Below are positions 21,835-37,502 of a DNA stretch of 60,000 bases, piece after piece; the stretch's first letter is position 1, and every line of letters begins with the position of its first letter. Under the pieces are notes generated by a model. It made no database searches. It was not told where the DNA came from and saw nothing but the letters and a program-made list of their open reading frames with translations. Position numbers and translations under genes: made by a program. Origin of the DNA: Nematostella vectensis (Eukaryota > Cnidaria > Anthozoa > Actiniaria > Edwardsiidae); NCBI RefSeq assembly GCF_932526225.1, contig NC_064041.1:14170951-14230950 (forward strand). The letters are read 5' to 3'.

Positions 21835-23391
21835 CTGTTTTGGGGATTTTAGGCGTAATAAAGGGGATGATTTCCCACGAAGACCACAGGGGTGGCTCGG
21901 TCTTTTGGGTGAAACATTACTTCCCTATGGAAGAAAGACAAAATTCGCTTGGTTAAGATTTTTCTAAAATATTTTTCTGATGCATGCATTCAAAACATTA
22001 TTTTATTCTTCTGGTATTTCTACTATAAGATTAAAAGGGAAGTTCGATATGATCTTTATCAACTGTAAAGTTCGAATAAGTTACACTTGATTTAACCTAT
22101 CGAGTGTAAAATTCATAATAAATGTTGGTTGTCATTACTACGTGTATGAGTTATTAGTCACATCAAATCCTCATAGGAATATGGTCAAGGAAGAGGAGAA
22201 TGAATTTATTACATGCGGCAATATATTGGATAAAAAAGGCGTCTTCTGTTTTACAAAACAGCATTTCGCATGAAATGCACTCTCATTTCGTGTCCCCGAA
22301 ACAAAAGCTGCACATCTGTACCCGACCCATCGGGTCCTCAGGTAATGATTTCCGAAACGCCACCGTTTTCACTATTTCCTGAAAAGGGCGAGGCAAGGGG
22401 ATACGTACGTACTTTCAGGCTACATACAGGGTCTCAGGGGAGTTATTGCCAATTGGGTGCATGCGCGAAGAACGGGGGGGAGCCAATAATACTCTGCACT
22501 CTGAATTACTGCTCATAGTAATGATAAACGCATAATATTAGCTTTTAAAGTGTCATCTAGTAAATCTAGTGACAAACAAGCTTTCAGAGAGCAAAATTTA
22601 CCCACCCCTCCCCCCAAATATCCGAGGTAAAAAAATTCTAGCGCTGTTGTGAAGCTTGTCACCTAAACAAACTTATAAAGTCAAAAGAGGCATTATAATC
22701 TGAGAAACAGAACCAAAACATGAAAAATCCACTACTTTTTAGTTTTTGGGAAACGTGTCAAAAAACGGTCGCCAAGGTAACATGGAGCGTTTCCTAGGCA
22801 TGTCAATGGCATCAAAACGTCCGCAGATAGTATTTAGGAAAAGACAACAAGTTTTAGCCTTTTAGCTGCTATCACAAGTTATAGCAATTTCCCCGGAGGG
22901 GGGAATTAAAGAGCCCCCCCCCCCCCCCCCACCCTCCAATTATGAATAGGGTTAACTGTATATACGGCAAGATATAATTTTTCACCAACTGATTCCCGGA
23001 GGACATTTGGCGGTTTAGTCGAACTAAGCTATGAGGTGTTGATGTTTGTCCTCATGCCAAAGAAGAATGCATAAGGAAACAAGTGACACGATTTTAGAGG
23101 AAGGGGGGGGGGGGGGGGGGGCTACGTAATTTTTCATTATTAGAATCTTATTTTAAGGACGCCTTTTTCGTATAATTATTGAACAGTCACCTGTTTTATT
23201 TATTTGTTTTTTTTTAAATACCGTATTTTTTCGATTAGACCAAGGGAGCTTGAGATACTTTGTCAGAAAATCCAACTCAAGTTTTGAAAGAATAATGACA
23301 AAGTTTACTTGCTACCGTGATTTAATGGTGCGGTGTGTATTTTTTTTTTCAACTGCGGCGGTCATTGCTAAAAAATTTTTACATTTTATTC
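21835..23391. other. Inter-unit region A/B, no gene seen
   Basis: Very similar to B 40877-42423. It contains a C run near 22914-22931, a G run near 23104-23120 and poly-T tracts. The joint between copies lies somewhere here or just after but leaves no mark. Possible upstream exons of the uncharacterised gene were not resolved. Confidence 0.4.
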
Positions 23392-23563
23392 AGCCACTTT
23401 TCGAAAGCAGTCTTCTTTCGCAGGCTACTACTGAGGAAAAAAAAAAGAAAATCAAATATCAAATAAAATCATTACACCGAGCTGCTGTGCACGAAAACAA
23501 GTTCTGAGAGCACACTTTTTAAGCGCCGTCGTAGGTTTGATTTTAAAGCTAGAAGCACTCACT

Positions 23564-25509
23564 TCAGCACTTATTGCAGGTCTTCTTGCAACGTTTTTGA
23601 TACTTGCAGTCGTTCCACAGAATTTGGCGTACCGAACACACCAGCACACCAGGTGTCTCTGCAGTCTGCAAAAAAAAAGACAAAACAGATGAAGGAGAAG
23701 CAATTGTACAAAATGCCTAATTCGCGAATATGTAGCGCGTCAAGATGAAATCATTGGGCTTTAAACTAATCTTCAAAGATTTAGAAAGCAACAGTCAGGA
23801 TAGTTAGTCAGTGTTTATTGGTCATCAACACTTATGTTGTTTTCACTTTATTTTGTCATGACGAACCAAGTGACGAAATAACAGTACTACATACCGACAC
23901 GGACTGCATGCCAGACGGACAAGGGTCAGGTGCTGTTTTCTAAGTACGACTTACTGATGCGTGCACGTGCACTACCTACCAGCATTGCCGCCTGAGGAAC
24001 CGGAATCTGTCCCGCCATCTTCAAGATACGAAAAAGCAAAATAGGAGTTGTGATCTGATTTGTGATGCTTTATTGGCTAAGGCCACTCAATGAATTTGCA
24101 CTTTTCTAATTATTTTCAATAGTCCGATGTTTGCGCGAAAAATCCCCACACACCAGAGTCTAAGAAATACGGTCAGTACTTCATCTGCCATAGAGATCAT
24201 TAGTAAACAGTTCATATTTTGTTCTTCGGCGATAAAAATCGCTTTTTGGACTTTGAGGCGTGCGTCCTTTTAACAAGCTTGCGAAACTTGACTTCGGGGA
24301 ATACCCACAAAGTGTTGGGTGTGGTTAGGGGGGGGTGCCGTATCATATGGAAAAAGGATTGTACCTGATGCTTCTCAGATATAAAATAATAATTTCTTGG
24401 CGACCTGGGGGGAGGGGGGGCAACCTGCTCTAGGTACCGCCCATTAGCATAACCCGATAACCTACCTCCGATCTCGCTCTTGATCCAACCCACGTGTGAA
24501 CTAACGCGCGCATAGACAGAGTAGGAGTGGCCTGGGCACGAGCGATCAGTCACCCACGGGGAGGAACCACGCAACACCCAGTGCGGTCCACCGCTGTCCC
24601 TATTGCAGGCGCTGCTTCCGCGGCCACCAATGCAAATCATCGTTGATTGGTCGACTTTCCCGCCATTTTTTGAGCGGCATTCTTTATGGACAATCACAGG
24701 GACGCGAGACTGCTGAAGTTTGTCCGCAATTTTCTTGAAGTCGTTGGGTAGTATTCTGTCCCAACCTTTATTTTAAAAAAATATGTCTATTTTTATTTGT
24801 GAATCAATCAAATTTCGAAAAAAAGACGCTTCTAGGCTGGAATAAAAAAAAAAAATAAAAAAAAAAAAACAGGCAGCACCACAATATCACTTGTTAGCAA
24901 GAAAATCAACCACTTTTACAAAACATGGTTAAAAGCTGTGGACTATTAGTTGAAGCATATAATTTAGTGAACCGTCGAAGCTTTAAATTAATGCTTCAAC
25001 ATTTTTTTTTTATCTAATGTTTCTAAGTTTTCAGCCTTTTTCCAATGAATTTGTTTTGGTTTTGGCTGAGTTTATATATATATATTTGGGAGATCTCCAC
25101 TGAGCAATGTCTTAACTGAGAAACTTCAAAAAAACTTGCAAAGAGTCTTTAGACCATTCAGACGAATGGCAACATCTGTTAGATATGCTTATGTAAATAT
25201 TGACAACTTTTGCGAGAAAAATTCAAGAATATTTTAAAAGAATCATAGACACAAACCCACCAAATCAAGGAACAATCATGATTCAAGTACAAATTACCCA
25301 TTTACCTGTTATATAGCAGTTACCGCCCGGTTTAGCAAGACTGCCCTGTTTGGGCAAGCACACTGTATTCACGGTCGCGCTCAGCTTGGCCGGACTAGCC
25401 AGTTTGATGAGGGCGATGTCGTGCCGCAGATGACTTCGACTGTAGCCTTTATGTGGGATAATCTTAGCGATCTTCAACTGAACCCCATCGTCTTGACGCA
25501 AGTGAGAAC
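23564..25509 (-). pseudogene. Serine protease remnant lacking the His exon (copy B)
   Basis: Counterpart of 353-3050. Exons matching A exons 2 and 3 remain at 25509-25306 and 24765-24466, with the Asp and Ser motifs ([16 protein letters not shown]), the linker exon at 24018-23980 and the last exon at 23665-23564. The exon with the activation site, IVGG start and catalytic His is gone: similarity stops at about 25705 and resumes with A 3435 at about 25806. No replacement exon is seen, so the product cannot be an active protease. Further change: the ATG of KKMADK reads ATT. Confidence 0.85.
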
Positions 25510-25705
25510 CTAATGGGAAAAGTGTGCTGGTTGAAGGAAAAAGGTAACGTAAAGGTTTTCTTGAAGCATAGACAGTCAAGCCAATCAATCATTTGTTTTG
25601 CGATTAATCAAGATGAAACGTACAATTAGGTTGAAAGACTTCGTAAGAGAAATGGAGACGGATGCAGACTGGCAGGCCACCCCTCTGGTAACCGTGTAAA
25701 CAGAG

Positions 25706-25805
25706 ACAGAAGGGCGGGGGGGGGGGGGGGGTCAATAAAGCTTCGCTGGTATCGAAATGAAAGGCTTGGTTATTCTCTAGCCAAAAAAGCTGATCACTTT
25801 TAGCA
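25706..25805. other. Filler DNA at the deletion junction (copy B)
   Basis: About 100 bases unrelated to A replace A 2544-3434. It contains a long G run at about 25717-25731. Confidence 0.7.
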
Positions 25806-26157
25806 AATTTTCACGCGCGCTCATTGGTCCATACGGGTCACGTGCACATTTTCACAAGACAAATATCAGTCGATAAAACGTCCAGCAAAAGTGATATCTG
25901 TCATGAGAACACTTTAGTGCAGTCAAAACTAGCTTTTTGTCTGCTCAATAACTCCCCAAACAAACACCAAGATTTTCAAAACGCTAAGGCTAAGGCACAC
26001 AAAAGATTATAATTTGATTATAATTTTATAGAATTTATCCTGGAACGTGAAAGAAAAAGCAATAACAAAAAACTTCACAACAGCGCGCGCTCTTGACGTC
26101 ATTCCCGTGCAGAAGACATTTCAAAATTGAAAATTTTTGCTTTACACGAACGCGCAC

Positions 26158-26165
26158 TATAAAAG
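26158..26165 (+). promoter_or_regulatory. Possible TATA box (copy B)
   Basis: CTATAAAAGGG on the plus strand, followed about 30 bases on by TCATTCGTCATTAGAG. No plus-strand gene was found downstream. A and C read TATGAAAG at the matching place. Confidence 0.3.
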
Positions 26166-27026
26166 GGACTTGCCTAAGGCAAGCTGTCATTCGTCATTAG
26201 AGACTTCACTGAGTGCAGCGCCCCGTAGAGAAAAGCCAGAAAGCTAGATTAGAGTTCAAAATTGGCCGAAACACATCATTGAAGTAACCAGTCTTTTTAT
26301 TAGCCTTTTCTTAAAACAAAACGAAAAATGACGGAAAATTAGATAGGTTTTGAAAGGTTTTGAAGCGATGAATAATTTTGCAAATTTGTTGTTTGTCCGC
26401 GCGCGCACCTGAATGACGCCATTTCGAATAAGCGCTGTATTTTTCAATTCGAACGAGCGCTGTGTTTGATTTCTCAATGACAATTTTTGCTCGTTTTTGT
26501 AGAGAACCGACTCCAAATACTTTCCCGAATATGCTTGATAGTTCTTTAACATTCTTTTGTTTACTTTAAAGTTGTCGTAGTTTTCCGTACGGCTGTTGTA
26601 TTTTTTGATATATTTTTTGATATATTTTTTGATATATTCTGGCAGTTACGCTGCGCTCGGGCTGAAATGAGCTCGAGTCGGGCCCAAAACATATTTACGC
26701 CCGCGAACATCAACTATATTGTTATAATTTTTCACGAAGGAAACATCATATGGCAAACAAACTCGGTAGGTGTCATGTAGGTGGATGCAACAATATGGTC
26801 AAGTTATCCAAATGTGGAAGTGTGTCAACAGTTTTCTCCAGGATTGGAGAAGCAATGGCGCTACACTTGCAGTGTCATTGCAGAATAGAACTATATACCT
26901 ATCAGTAGACCTTGTCCGTGCAAATGGCAATTCCTAAATGACAGTTCTAGCATCGAAAAATCAGGGGACTCGATTTAATTGAATGCAGGAAATTATTGAT
27001 AAATCATACGATTCTTAGTTATCACC

Positions 27027-27286
27027 TTAAAGCCGCATTGTCACCAGTTTACTTCCGGAGGTCCGACAGAAACCTCAACCGTCAAAAGACAAAAGAATCT
27101 ATTAAAATCCGAGATATTAAACAGGCAACCCGCTCTAAATTATCTATCGCATCCTCAAAGAAACTTCCAATAGACATAGACACACTCCTTTCAATATTTT
27201 GAAACAATTTTCGCGTTTTCCGTTAAAAATCATCGGATATTGTTAGGTAATCGACCGAAAGTAAACTGGTGACAATACGGCTTTAA
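27027..27286. mobile_element. TTAA-flanked MITE, copy B
   Basis: Same element as at 5005-5264 with only a few substitutions (for example near 27059). Both TTAA boundaries are kept. Confidence 0.7.
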
Positions 27287-27468
27287 ATATAACAAATAAA
27301 TAAGACCACAAGAAACTTTTGATCTTAGTACTTCCATGTGCCATTCGCCATTTGCACCAACGTATTTTGGAAAATGTGTAACTACAACTGATTGTCTGTC
27401 ATACTCAATAAATTATTCAAAAAAGTCTTGCTCTGCCTTTATATTGTTTTGTATTGTTTTGACGTAAA

Positions 27469-30286
<2,818 letters not shown>

Positions 30287-31135
30287 TTTGGAACAAATAG
30301 AAAGTCGTCTTGGTAGCAGTTATATTCGGGTATCTGTCACCAAATTCGCTCGAATTTCGACTTCATCAACAACTGCGACCTTATTCTTTGACTTGTAACC
30401 GACAATACTCGTATGCCTGTAGTAACCTAGATAGAAAGAAAGCAGCCCTTGACCTAAAAGCTCTTCGTAAGTTGTCAAGCGCTTGGTGCCAACAATAAAC
30501 TGCGATTACGGTGAGGCATTTCGGATGGTCATACCATTACGTCATCCCTCGAGAAAGTCCACAGGCATCCCAAACAATTGACTCATACCCAGTCTCTAAA
30601 AAAGGGGGGGAGAGGAGTTTCTGTATAGTAACTGCGGAAATAGGTAGCCGAAATAATTTATTTTTGATTCCTTACTCCCGCCCCTACTACCATGAGCATT
30701 GAGGCTACCTCCTTAGTTAATAGTGTCGAGCGAAACGTATGACGGCACGAAAGTTCCCTATCTGCCTCCATTCTCCGTGTGGATCATACTCTTCGTTGGC
30801 TTTTTCCTATATCCGACAGAAACAGTTGCAGTGCATGATGCAGCAGATTTGATTGACAAGGCAGACTCATAGGGTCCTGGGCGAGATAGTTTATTCGGAT
30901 TGCCTTTGACGCAGCCGGAAATAATGCAGGCTACCATACCTCAGTTCTGGGGGTACTCCCTTGTGATTACCCATAACCCATTGCGCAAATTCCAAATTTT
31001 AGCAGGGTTAAGTTTAGACAGGGTTCAAGCCTCATGTAGCCATTTTTAAACTTTTAAAAAAGTTATCACACATTCGTCTTTCAGGTCTTGACTGTGAAGG
31101 AGATAGAATGAGTGGGATTCTTGTTTATCAACTTC
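30287..31135. other. Region upstream of the esterase, copy B
   Basis: Similar to A 8690-9532 with small indels; the G run of A near 8950 is much shorter here. No gene seen. Confidence 0.4.
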
Positions 31136-34109
31136 TATATGACCGGTCCCTAAAGTGTGGTCGATTCCTAATATATGACCGGTCCCTAAAGTGTGGTCGA
31201 TCCCTAATATATGACCGGTCCCTAAAGTGTGGTCGATTCCTAATATATGACCGGTCCCTAAAGTGTGGTCGATCCCTAATATATGACCGGTCCCTAAAGT
31301 GTGGTCGATCCCTAATATATGACCGGTCCCTAAAGTGTGGTCGATCCCTAATATATGACCGGTCCCTAAAGTGTGGTCGATTCCTAATATATGACCGGTC
31401 CCTAAAGTGTGGTCGATCCTTAATATATGACCGGTCCCTAATATATGACCGGTCCCTAAAGTGTGGTTGATCCCTAATATATGACCGGTCCCTAAAGTGT
31501 GGTCGATTCCTAATATATGACCGGTCCCTAAAGTGTGGTCGATTCCTAATATATGACCGGTCCCTAAAGTGTGGTCGATTCCTAATATATGACCGGTCCC
31601 TAAAGTGTGGTCGATTCCTAATGTATGACCGGTCCCTAAAGTGTGGTCGATTCCTAATATATGACCGGTCCCTAAAGTGTGGTCGATTCCTAATATATGA
31701 CCGATCCCTAAAGTGTGGTCGATTCCTAATATATGACCGGTCCCTAAAGTGTGGTCGATCCCTAATATATGACTGATCCCTAAAGTGTGGTCGATTCCTA
31801 ATATATGACCGGTCCCTAAAGTGTGGTCGATTCCTAATATATGACCGGTCCCTAAAGTGTGGTCGATCCCTAATGTATGACCGGTCCCTAAAGTGTGGTC
31901 GATTCCTAATATATGACCGGTCCCTAAAGTGTGGTCGATTCCTAATATATATGACCGGTCCCTAAAGTGTGGTCGATTCCTAATATATATGACCGGTCCC
32001 TAAAGTGTGGTCGATTCCTAATATATGACCGGTCCCTAAAGTGTGGTCAATTCCTAATATATGACCGGTCCCTAAAGTGTGGTCGATTCCTAAGATATAT
32101 GACCGGTCCCTAAAGTGTGGTCGATCCCTAATATATGACCGGTCCCTAAAGTGTGGTCGATTCCTAATATATATGACCGGTCCCTAAAGTGTGGTCGATT
32201 CCTAATATATGACCGGTCCCTAAAGTGTGGTCGATTCCTAATATATATGACCGATCCCTAATGTATGACCGGTCCCTAAAGTGTGGTCGATCCCTAATGT
32301 ATGACCGGTCCCTAAAATGTGGTCGATCCCTAATGTATGACCGGTCCCTAAAGTGTGGTCGATCCCTAATATATGACCGATCCCTAAAGTGTGGTCGATC
32401 CCTAATATATGACCGGTCCCTAAAGTGTGGTCGATCCCTAATATATGACCGGTCCCTAAAGTGTGGTCGATCCCTAATATATGACCGATCCCTAAAGTGT
32501 GGTCGATCCCTAATATATGACCGATCCCTAAAGTGTGGTCGATTCCTAATATATGACCGATCCCTAAAGCGTGGTCGATCCCTAATATATGACTGATCCC
32601 TAAAGTGTGGTCGATTCCTAATATATGACCGGTCCCTAAAGTGTGGTCGATTCCTAATATATATGACCGGTCCCTAAAGTGTGGTCGATCCCTAATATAT
32701 GACCGGTCCCTAAAGTGTGGTCGATTCCTAATATATGACCGGTCCCTAAAGTGTGGTCGATTCCTAATATATGACCGGTCCCTAAAGTGTGGTCGATTCC
32801 TAATATATATGACCGGTCCCTAAAGTGTGGTCGATCCCTAATATATGACCGGTCCCTAAAGTGTGGTCGATTCCTAATATATATGACCGGTCCCTAAAGT
32901 GTGGTCGATTCCTAATATATGACCGGTCCCTAAAGTGTGGTCGATTCCTAATATATATGACCGGTCCCTAAAGTGTGGTCGATTCCTAATATATGACCGA
33001 TCCCTAATGTATGACCGGTCCCTAAAGTGTGGTCGATCCCTAATGTATGACCGGTCCCTAAAGTGTGGTCGATCCCTAATATATGACCGATCCCTAAAGT
33101 GTGGTCGATCCCTAATATATGACCGGTCCCTAAAGTGTGGTCGATCCCTAATATATGACCGATCCCTAAAGTGTGGTCGATCCCTAATATATGACCGATC
33201 CCTAAAGTGTGGTCGATTCCTAATATATGACCGATCCCTAAAGCGTGGTCGATCCCTAATGTATGACCGGTCCCTAAAGTGTGGTCGATTCCTAATATAT
33301 GACCGATCCCTAAAGCGTGGTCGATCCCTAATATATGACCGATCCCTAAAGTGTGGTCGATTCCTAATATATGACCGATCCCTAAAGCGTGGTCGATCCC
33401 TAATGTATGACCGGTCCCTAAAGTGTGGTCGATCCCTAATATATGACCGATCCCTAAAGCGTGGTCGATCCCTAATATATGACCGGTCCCTAAAGCGTGG
33501 TCGATCCCTAATATATGACCGGTCCCTAAAGTGTGGTCGATCCCTAATATATGACCGATCCCTAATGTATGACCGGTCCCTGAAGTGTGGTCGATTCCTA
33601 ATATATGACCGGTCCCTAAAGTGTGGTCGATTCCTAATGTATGACCGGTCCCTAAAGTGTGGTCGATCCCTAATATATGACCGATCCCTAATGTATGACC
33701 GGTCCCTGAAGTGTGGTCGATTCCTAATATATGACCGGTCCCTAAAGTGTGGTCGATTCCTAATGTATGACCGGTCCCTAAAGTGTGGTCGATCCCTTAT
33801 ATATGACCGATCCCTAAAGTGTGGTCGATTCCTAATATATGAACGATCCCTAAAGTGTGGTCGATCCCTAATATATGACCGATCCCTAAAGTGTGGTCGA
33901 TTCCTAATATATGACCGGTCCCTAAAGTGTGGTCGATCCCTAATATATGACCGATCCCTAAAGTGTGGTCGATCCCTAATATATGACCGGTCCCTAAAGT
34001 GTGGTCGATTCCTAATATATGACCGATCCCTAAAGTGTGGTCGATCCTTAATATATGACCGATCCCTAAAGTGTGGTCGATTTCTAATGTATGACCGGTC
34101 CCTAAAGTG
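31136..34109. repeat. Minisatellite type I, expanded (copy B)
   Basis: Same 18/36-base units as A 9533-10529 but about 3.0 kb long. Some units carry an extra AT (CTAATATATATGACC), which breaks the open frames at those points. Confidence 0.97.
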
Positions 34110-34183
34110 TGGTCAGCCCCTAAGGTGTGGTTAGCCCCTAAGGTTCGGTCGCTTCCTAAGGCGTGGTCAGCCGCTGAGGTACG
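34110..34183. repeat. Minisatellite type II remnant (copy B)
   Basis: Only about four type II units before the array stops; A has about 40. Confidence 0.9.
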
Positions 34184-34332
34184 AACTTTAGAAGCACACT
34201 AGCATACACACATTGGCACCAGTCGGGCCAAGACGGGACGCTAGCACAGTCTATTACCCGTGCAGTTCGGCAACCATCGACAGCTGTTTCGTCCTTATTA
34301 GGAATCGTCAGCATGGCATAGCCGGTTTGCCA
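34184..34332 (-). other. B-specific filler replacing the EGF gene, with hammerhead-like motif
   Basis: About 150 bases with no counterpart in A stand where A has about 2.2 kb including the EGF gene. It may be a remnant of a small retroelement inserted with or before the deletion. Confidence 0.6.
34280..34320 (-). ncRNA. Candidate hammerhead ribozyme motif (copy B filler)
   Basis: On the minus strand: CTGACGA (34311-34305), a stem II of TCCT/AGGA around an AATA loop, GAAAC (34290-34286) and GTC near 34279. CCAT before the core pairs with ATGG after GTC as a possible stem I, with a G-G mismatch next to the core. Confidence 0.45.
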
Positions 34333-34711
34333 AAAATAGAATATTTGATCATATTTGATAAAACAATATAGGGCAAAAGAGTATAATTTTTTAGGGAAGG
34401 AGAAATCTTACTTATTTCTAACTACTGGTTGAAGCGAGTCATACGTAGGATAGACTCAGAGTTTCGTGGCCAATTGTTGATCAGGCGCGCACTCCCCTAT
34501 GTCTCAGCCATGTGCATAGTGTTTGTTTTCGTTAGAAATAAGTTAAGAATGCGTTTCGCGGTCACAACAGCAAGACAATGGTTGAAGCGTACTACCTACT
34601 ATGGTATGAGACCTCATGATAAGGCGATGGACGGACAAAAGACTCGAATGACAACTTTAAACAGATGTGTTTGTCATGCATGTACTGTGTTACGTTTGTT
34701 TGTGTTACAAA

Positions 34712-35071
34712 GACGCCTTGTGACGTACGTATGATATATGTACTTACGTTTAGCAGGGTGTGGTAGAAAAGACACGCCTTGTGACGTACGTATGATATTG
34801 GTACTTACGTTTAGCTGGGTGTGGTAGAAAAGACGCGCCTTGTGACGTATGATGTATGTACTTACGTTTAGCAGGGTGTGGTAGAAAAGACGCGCCTTGT
34901 GACGTACGTATGATATATATACTTACGTTTAGCAGGGTGTGGTAGAAAAGACACGCCTTGTGACGTACGTATGATATTGGTGCTTACGTTTAGCAGGGTG
35001 TGGTAGAAAAGACACGCCTTGTGACGTACGTATGATATTGGTACTTACGTTTACCAGGGTGTGGTAGAAAA
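34712..35071. repeat. 61-base minisatellite (copy B)
   Basis: Six units as in A, with small deletions (one unit lacks ACGT in the TACGTA part). Confidence 0.93.
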
Positions 35072-35111
35072 TGGGTATTAAATGTTTTTGTTTTTCAACT
35101 CCTTGTAGCTG

Positions 35112-37502
35112 AAGCACCTGGAGGAGTGTATTTTTGCTCATTTTGCCCACACTTTCACGAGAATCATGCACTTTTTTGCCAGACTTGCAGAGGTCTAGTC
35201 TCGCATCGACATCGAAGCTGTTCAAACTCTCCATCAGTACAAGTACCTGGAATAATAATTATGGATGGGTTAAGTTCAACAAATAAGTTAACTCGAAATG
35301 ATAAGCAAAAAAAACATATACTGCAATGATTAAAATGGGTACTTATTTGATTTTCTGTGACTCTTGGGGGCGCTTATCAAAGAGGGAGCGCTTATTGAAT
35401 TCTCAGTGGAGTGCCCCCCCCCCTTGGACAAAAAATTGGTACACTACTGCTTTCAGGTGTTTTTGTTTGGTGGTGGGTGGCTCTTATTTGGGAGAGGGCA
35501 CTTATTTAAGGGAGGGGGCTATGTTTTAATCTAAGGGTATACAGAGTAAACATACCAACAACAGGAAGCCCAGCTTTGGTCATTTTTACTTTGTTGAGCT
35601 TGGTGAGGTCCCTGACTTCTCGATCCCTGATGGTGTGGTATGGGATATACTGAACAGGAATAGCATAAGGCTTTTTGTCTCTGCATTCGTCAGATACCAT
35701 GAACACTAGGACGTGGGTGGCACATTGCCTTTTTTTTAAGAGGTTCTTCAGGAACTGATCATAGTCTCCAGCCTTTTTTCACAAGCTGGCAACATCCTGG
35801 GAGGCTTTTTTTCCTTGTTGGATTCCAGACTCTCTTTCAAATCTTTGGACATGCTAAGAAGAGGGTCCAGACAGTTCAACATTTCTTTTGTTACTTCTCT
35901 AAAGCGAGTTGCCTGCTCTAAAAGCGTGTTAAACTCAACAATTTCCCAGTTGAGTGACATCAACTTCTCAGTCTTTGTGTTGGGGGGATCAAATTTCTTT
36001 CTGAAGAGTTGAACAGCCTTGGCAAGCCCATAATAGAGAAACAGGATGTTGTTATTTAGCTCATTGTTAACAGCCACTACTGGGTCCCTTAACTCTTTCC
36101 CACACAATTTGTGGACACTAAGAGCTTGCGATACATGGAGTCGGTCATCATACAGTCCCTGTAGGGTTTCAAGTGCTCCATCAACATCACCATTCCATAC
36201 TTTTAATAATGACTCTTGTAAGGCTTCCTTCACATCAGTCCCATCAGTCTTTATCCAAAATTGTTAAAAAAACACACAATGGAATAATTAATTAAAACTT
36301 AAAAACAAAGTTTACCAATATCTGCAATCAACCTCAGCACTTCAACATACCAGTTCAGTAACCCTGCTCTGATATGGCTTAAACCCTCCTGTTAAAGCAA
36401 CCTTATACAAATCATCCATGATGGTTCTATTTATTTAAGTGTGGGGAAGGGGTGTTAACAAAATATTACCAACCTCCCACCATGAAACTGCACCCCTACC
36501 CCCTAGCCGTAAATTAAATTCCCCCTCAATCCTTCTATATGTTGGTCTCACCTGTATTTCTGGCTTAGAAGAGAAGTCACTCTTAGCAATGGCATTCAGT
36601 TGGGCTTGTTTGCTTCTGCATGGTATGTTGGGTTTGGCCTGCAAAATGATAAATTTTATAAACTCTACAGCTGTAACTAATTGAAAATACAACCTTCCCC
36701 TTCAAACAACTTATCGTCTTTTGTCTTTGATCTGTGCATTTTTTTACCTTTGAGGGATCACCAATGTCTTTCTTGTCACAGCCATTCCACATAGGGCCAC
36801 GAAACAAGCGCTTAAACTTTCCACCACCAAACTCTGCCTCCATTGTGTCTAGCCATATTTTATAGTCAGGGGACACATATATCTGAAATAATACAATTAT
36901 CGTAACCAAAATATAAATATTTGATTTGATTTTCAATGTTTACATTTGAGATCCACTGACACAACAAGCAATATTAATTTGTAATGCTTGACTCAAATAC
37001 AGTCAAATGCTCTCTTAGCGACCAGCTCTCAAATACGTGATAACATTTCAAATTCCCATTTGGATAATTTTCAGTCAAACTCTTTAAATAAAAAGCTGTT
37101 GAAAGTGAGTACTTAACAGTCACTGAGGTGGTCGCTTAGAGAGCTCAGACTGTACATTAAATAGGTTATAATAATTACCTGTGCTATATGTGTACAACTG
37201 AAAAACTCAATGCGGTACTGGATCATTCCAAATGGCATCCTATCTAGCTGCAAGGATCGGTTAACCCCATGAAGGTACTGGCACCATTTGTAAACCAAGT
37301 TGGGTTTGCCTTGCATTTGGAGATTCTTCATGACATTAATGGAAAACGTTCCAAAATCCTTTGGATGTGTGCGTATGCCGCAAGCCTTTGCTAACTCAAG
37401 ATATAATGCATCCAGAATGGTCCCCTGAAAGACTTTACTTGCATGCCTAAACAGACCAAGGAGGAGTGTGTGTGCATCCACAATGCCAAGGGCGGAGACA
37501 AG
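35112..37502 (-). pseudogene. Uncharacterised multi-exon gene, 3' part (copy B)
   Basis: Colinear with A 14130-16514. B is better preserved at two points: eight A near 35733 keep LLKKRQCATH in frame, and the donor after SCTHIAQ is GTAATT. It shares the early stop near 35748 and the stop in the last exon, and is cut by the same gypsy insertion at 37503. Confidence 0.6.

Larger units (their letters stand above)
1..23391. repeat. Tandem segmental duplication, copy A
   Basis: First of three head-to-tail copies of the same locus. Position 1 matches about 23392 in copy B and 42424 in copy C. The gene order is protease, esterase, 18-base minisatellite, EGF gene, 61-base minisatellite, then a decayed gene containing a gypsy element. 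The true left edge of the unit is unknown because the window starts inside or at it. Copy A is about 4 kb longer than B because it keeps the EGF gene, the gag half of the gypsy element and a longer esterase intron. Confidence 0.9.
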
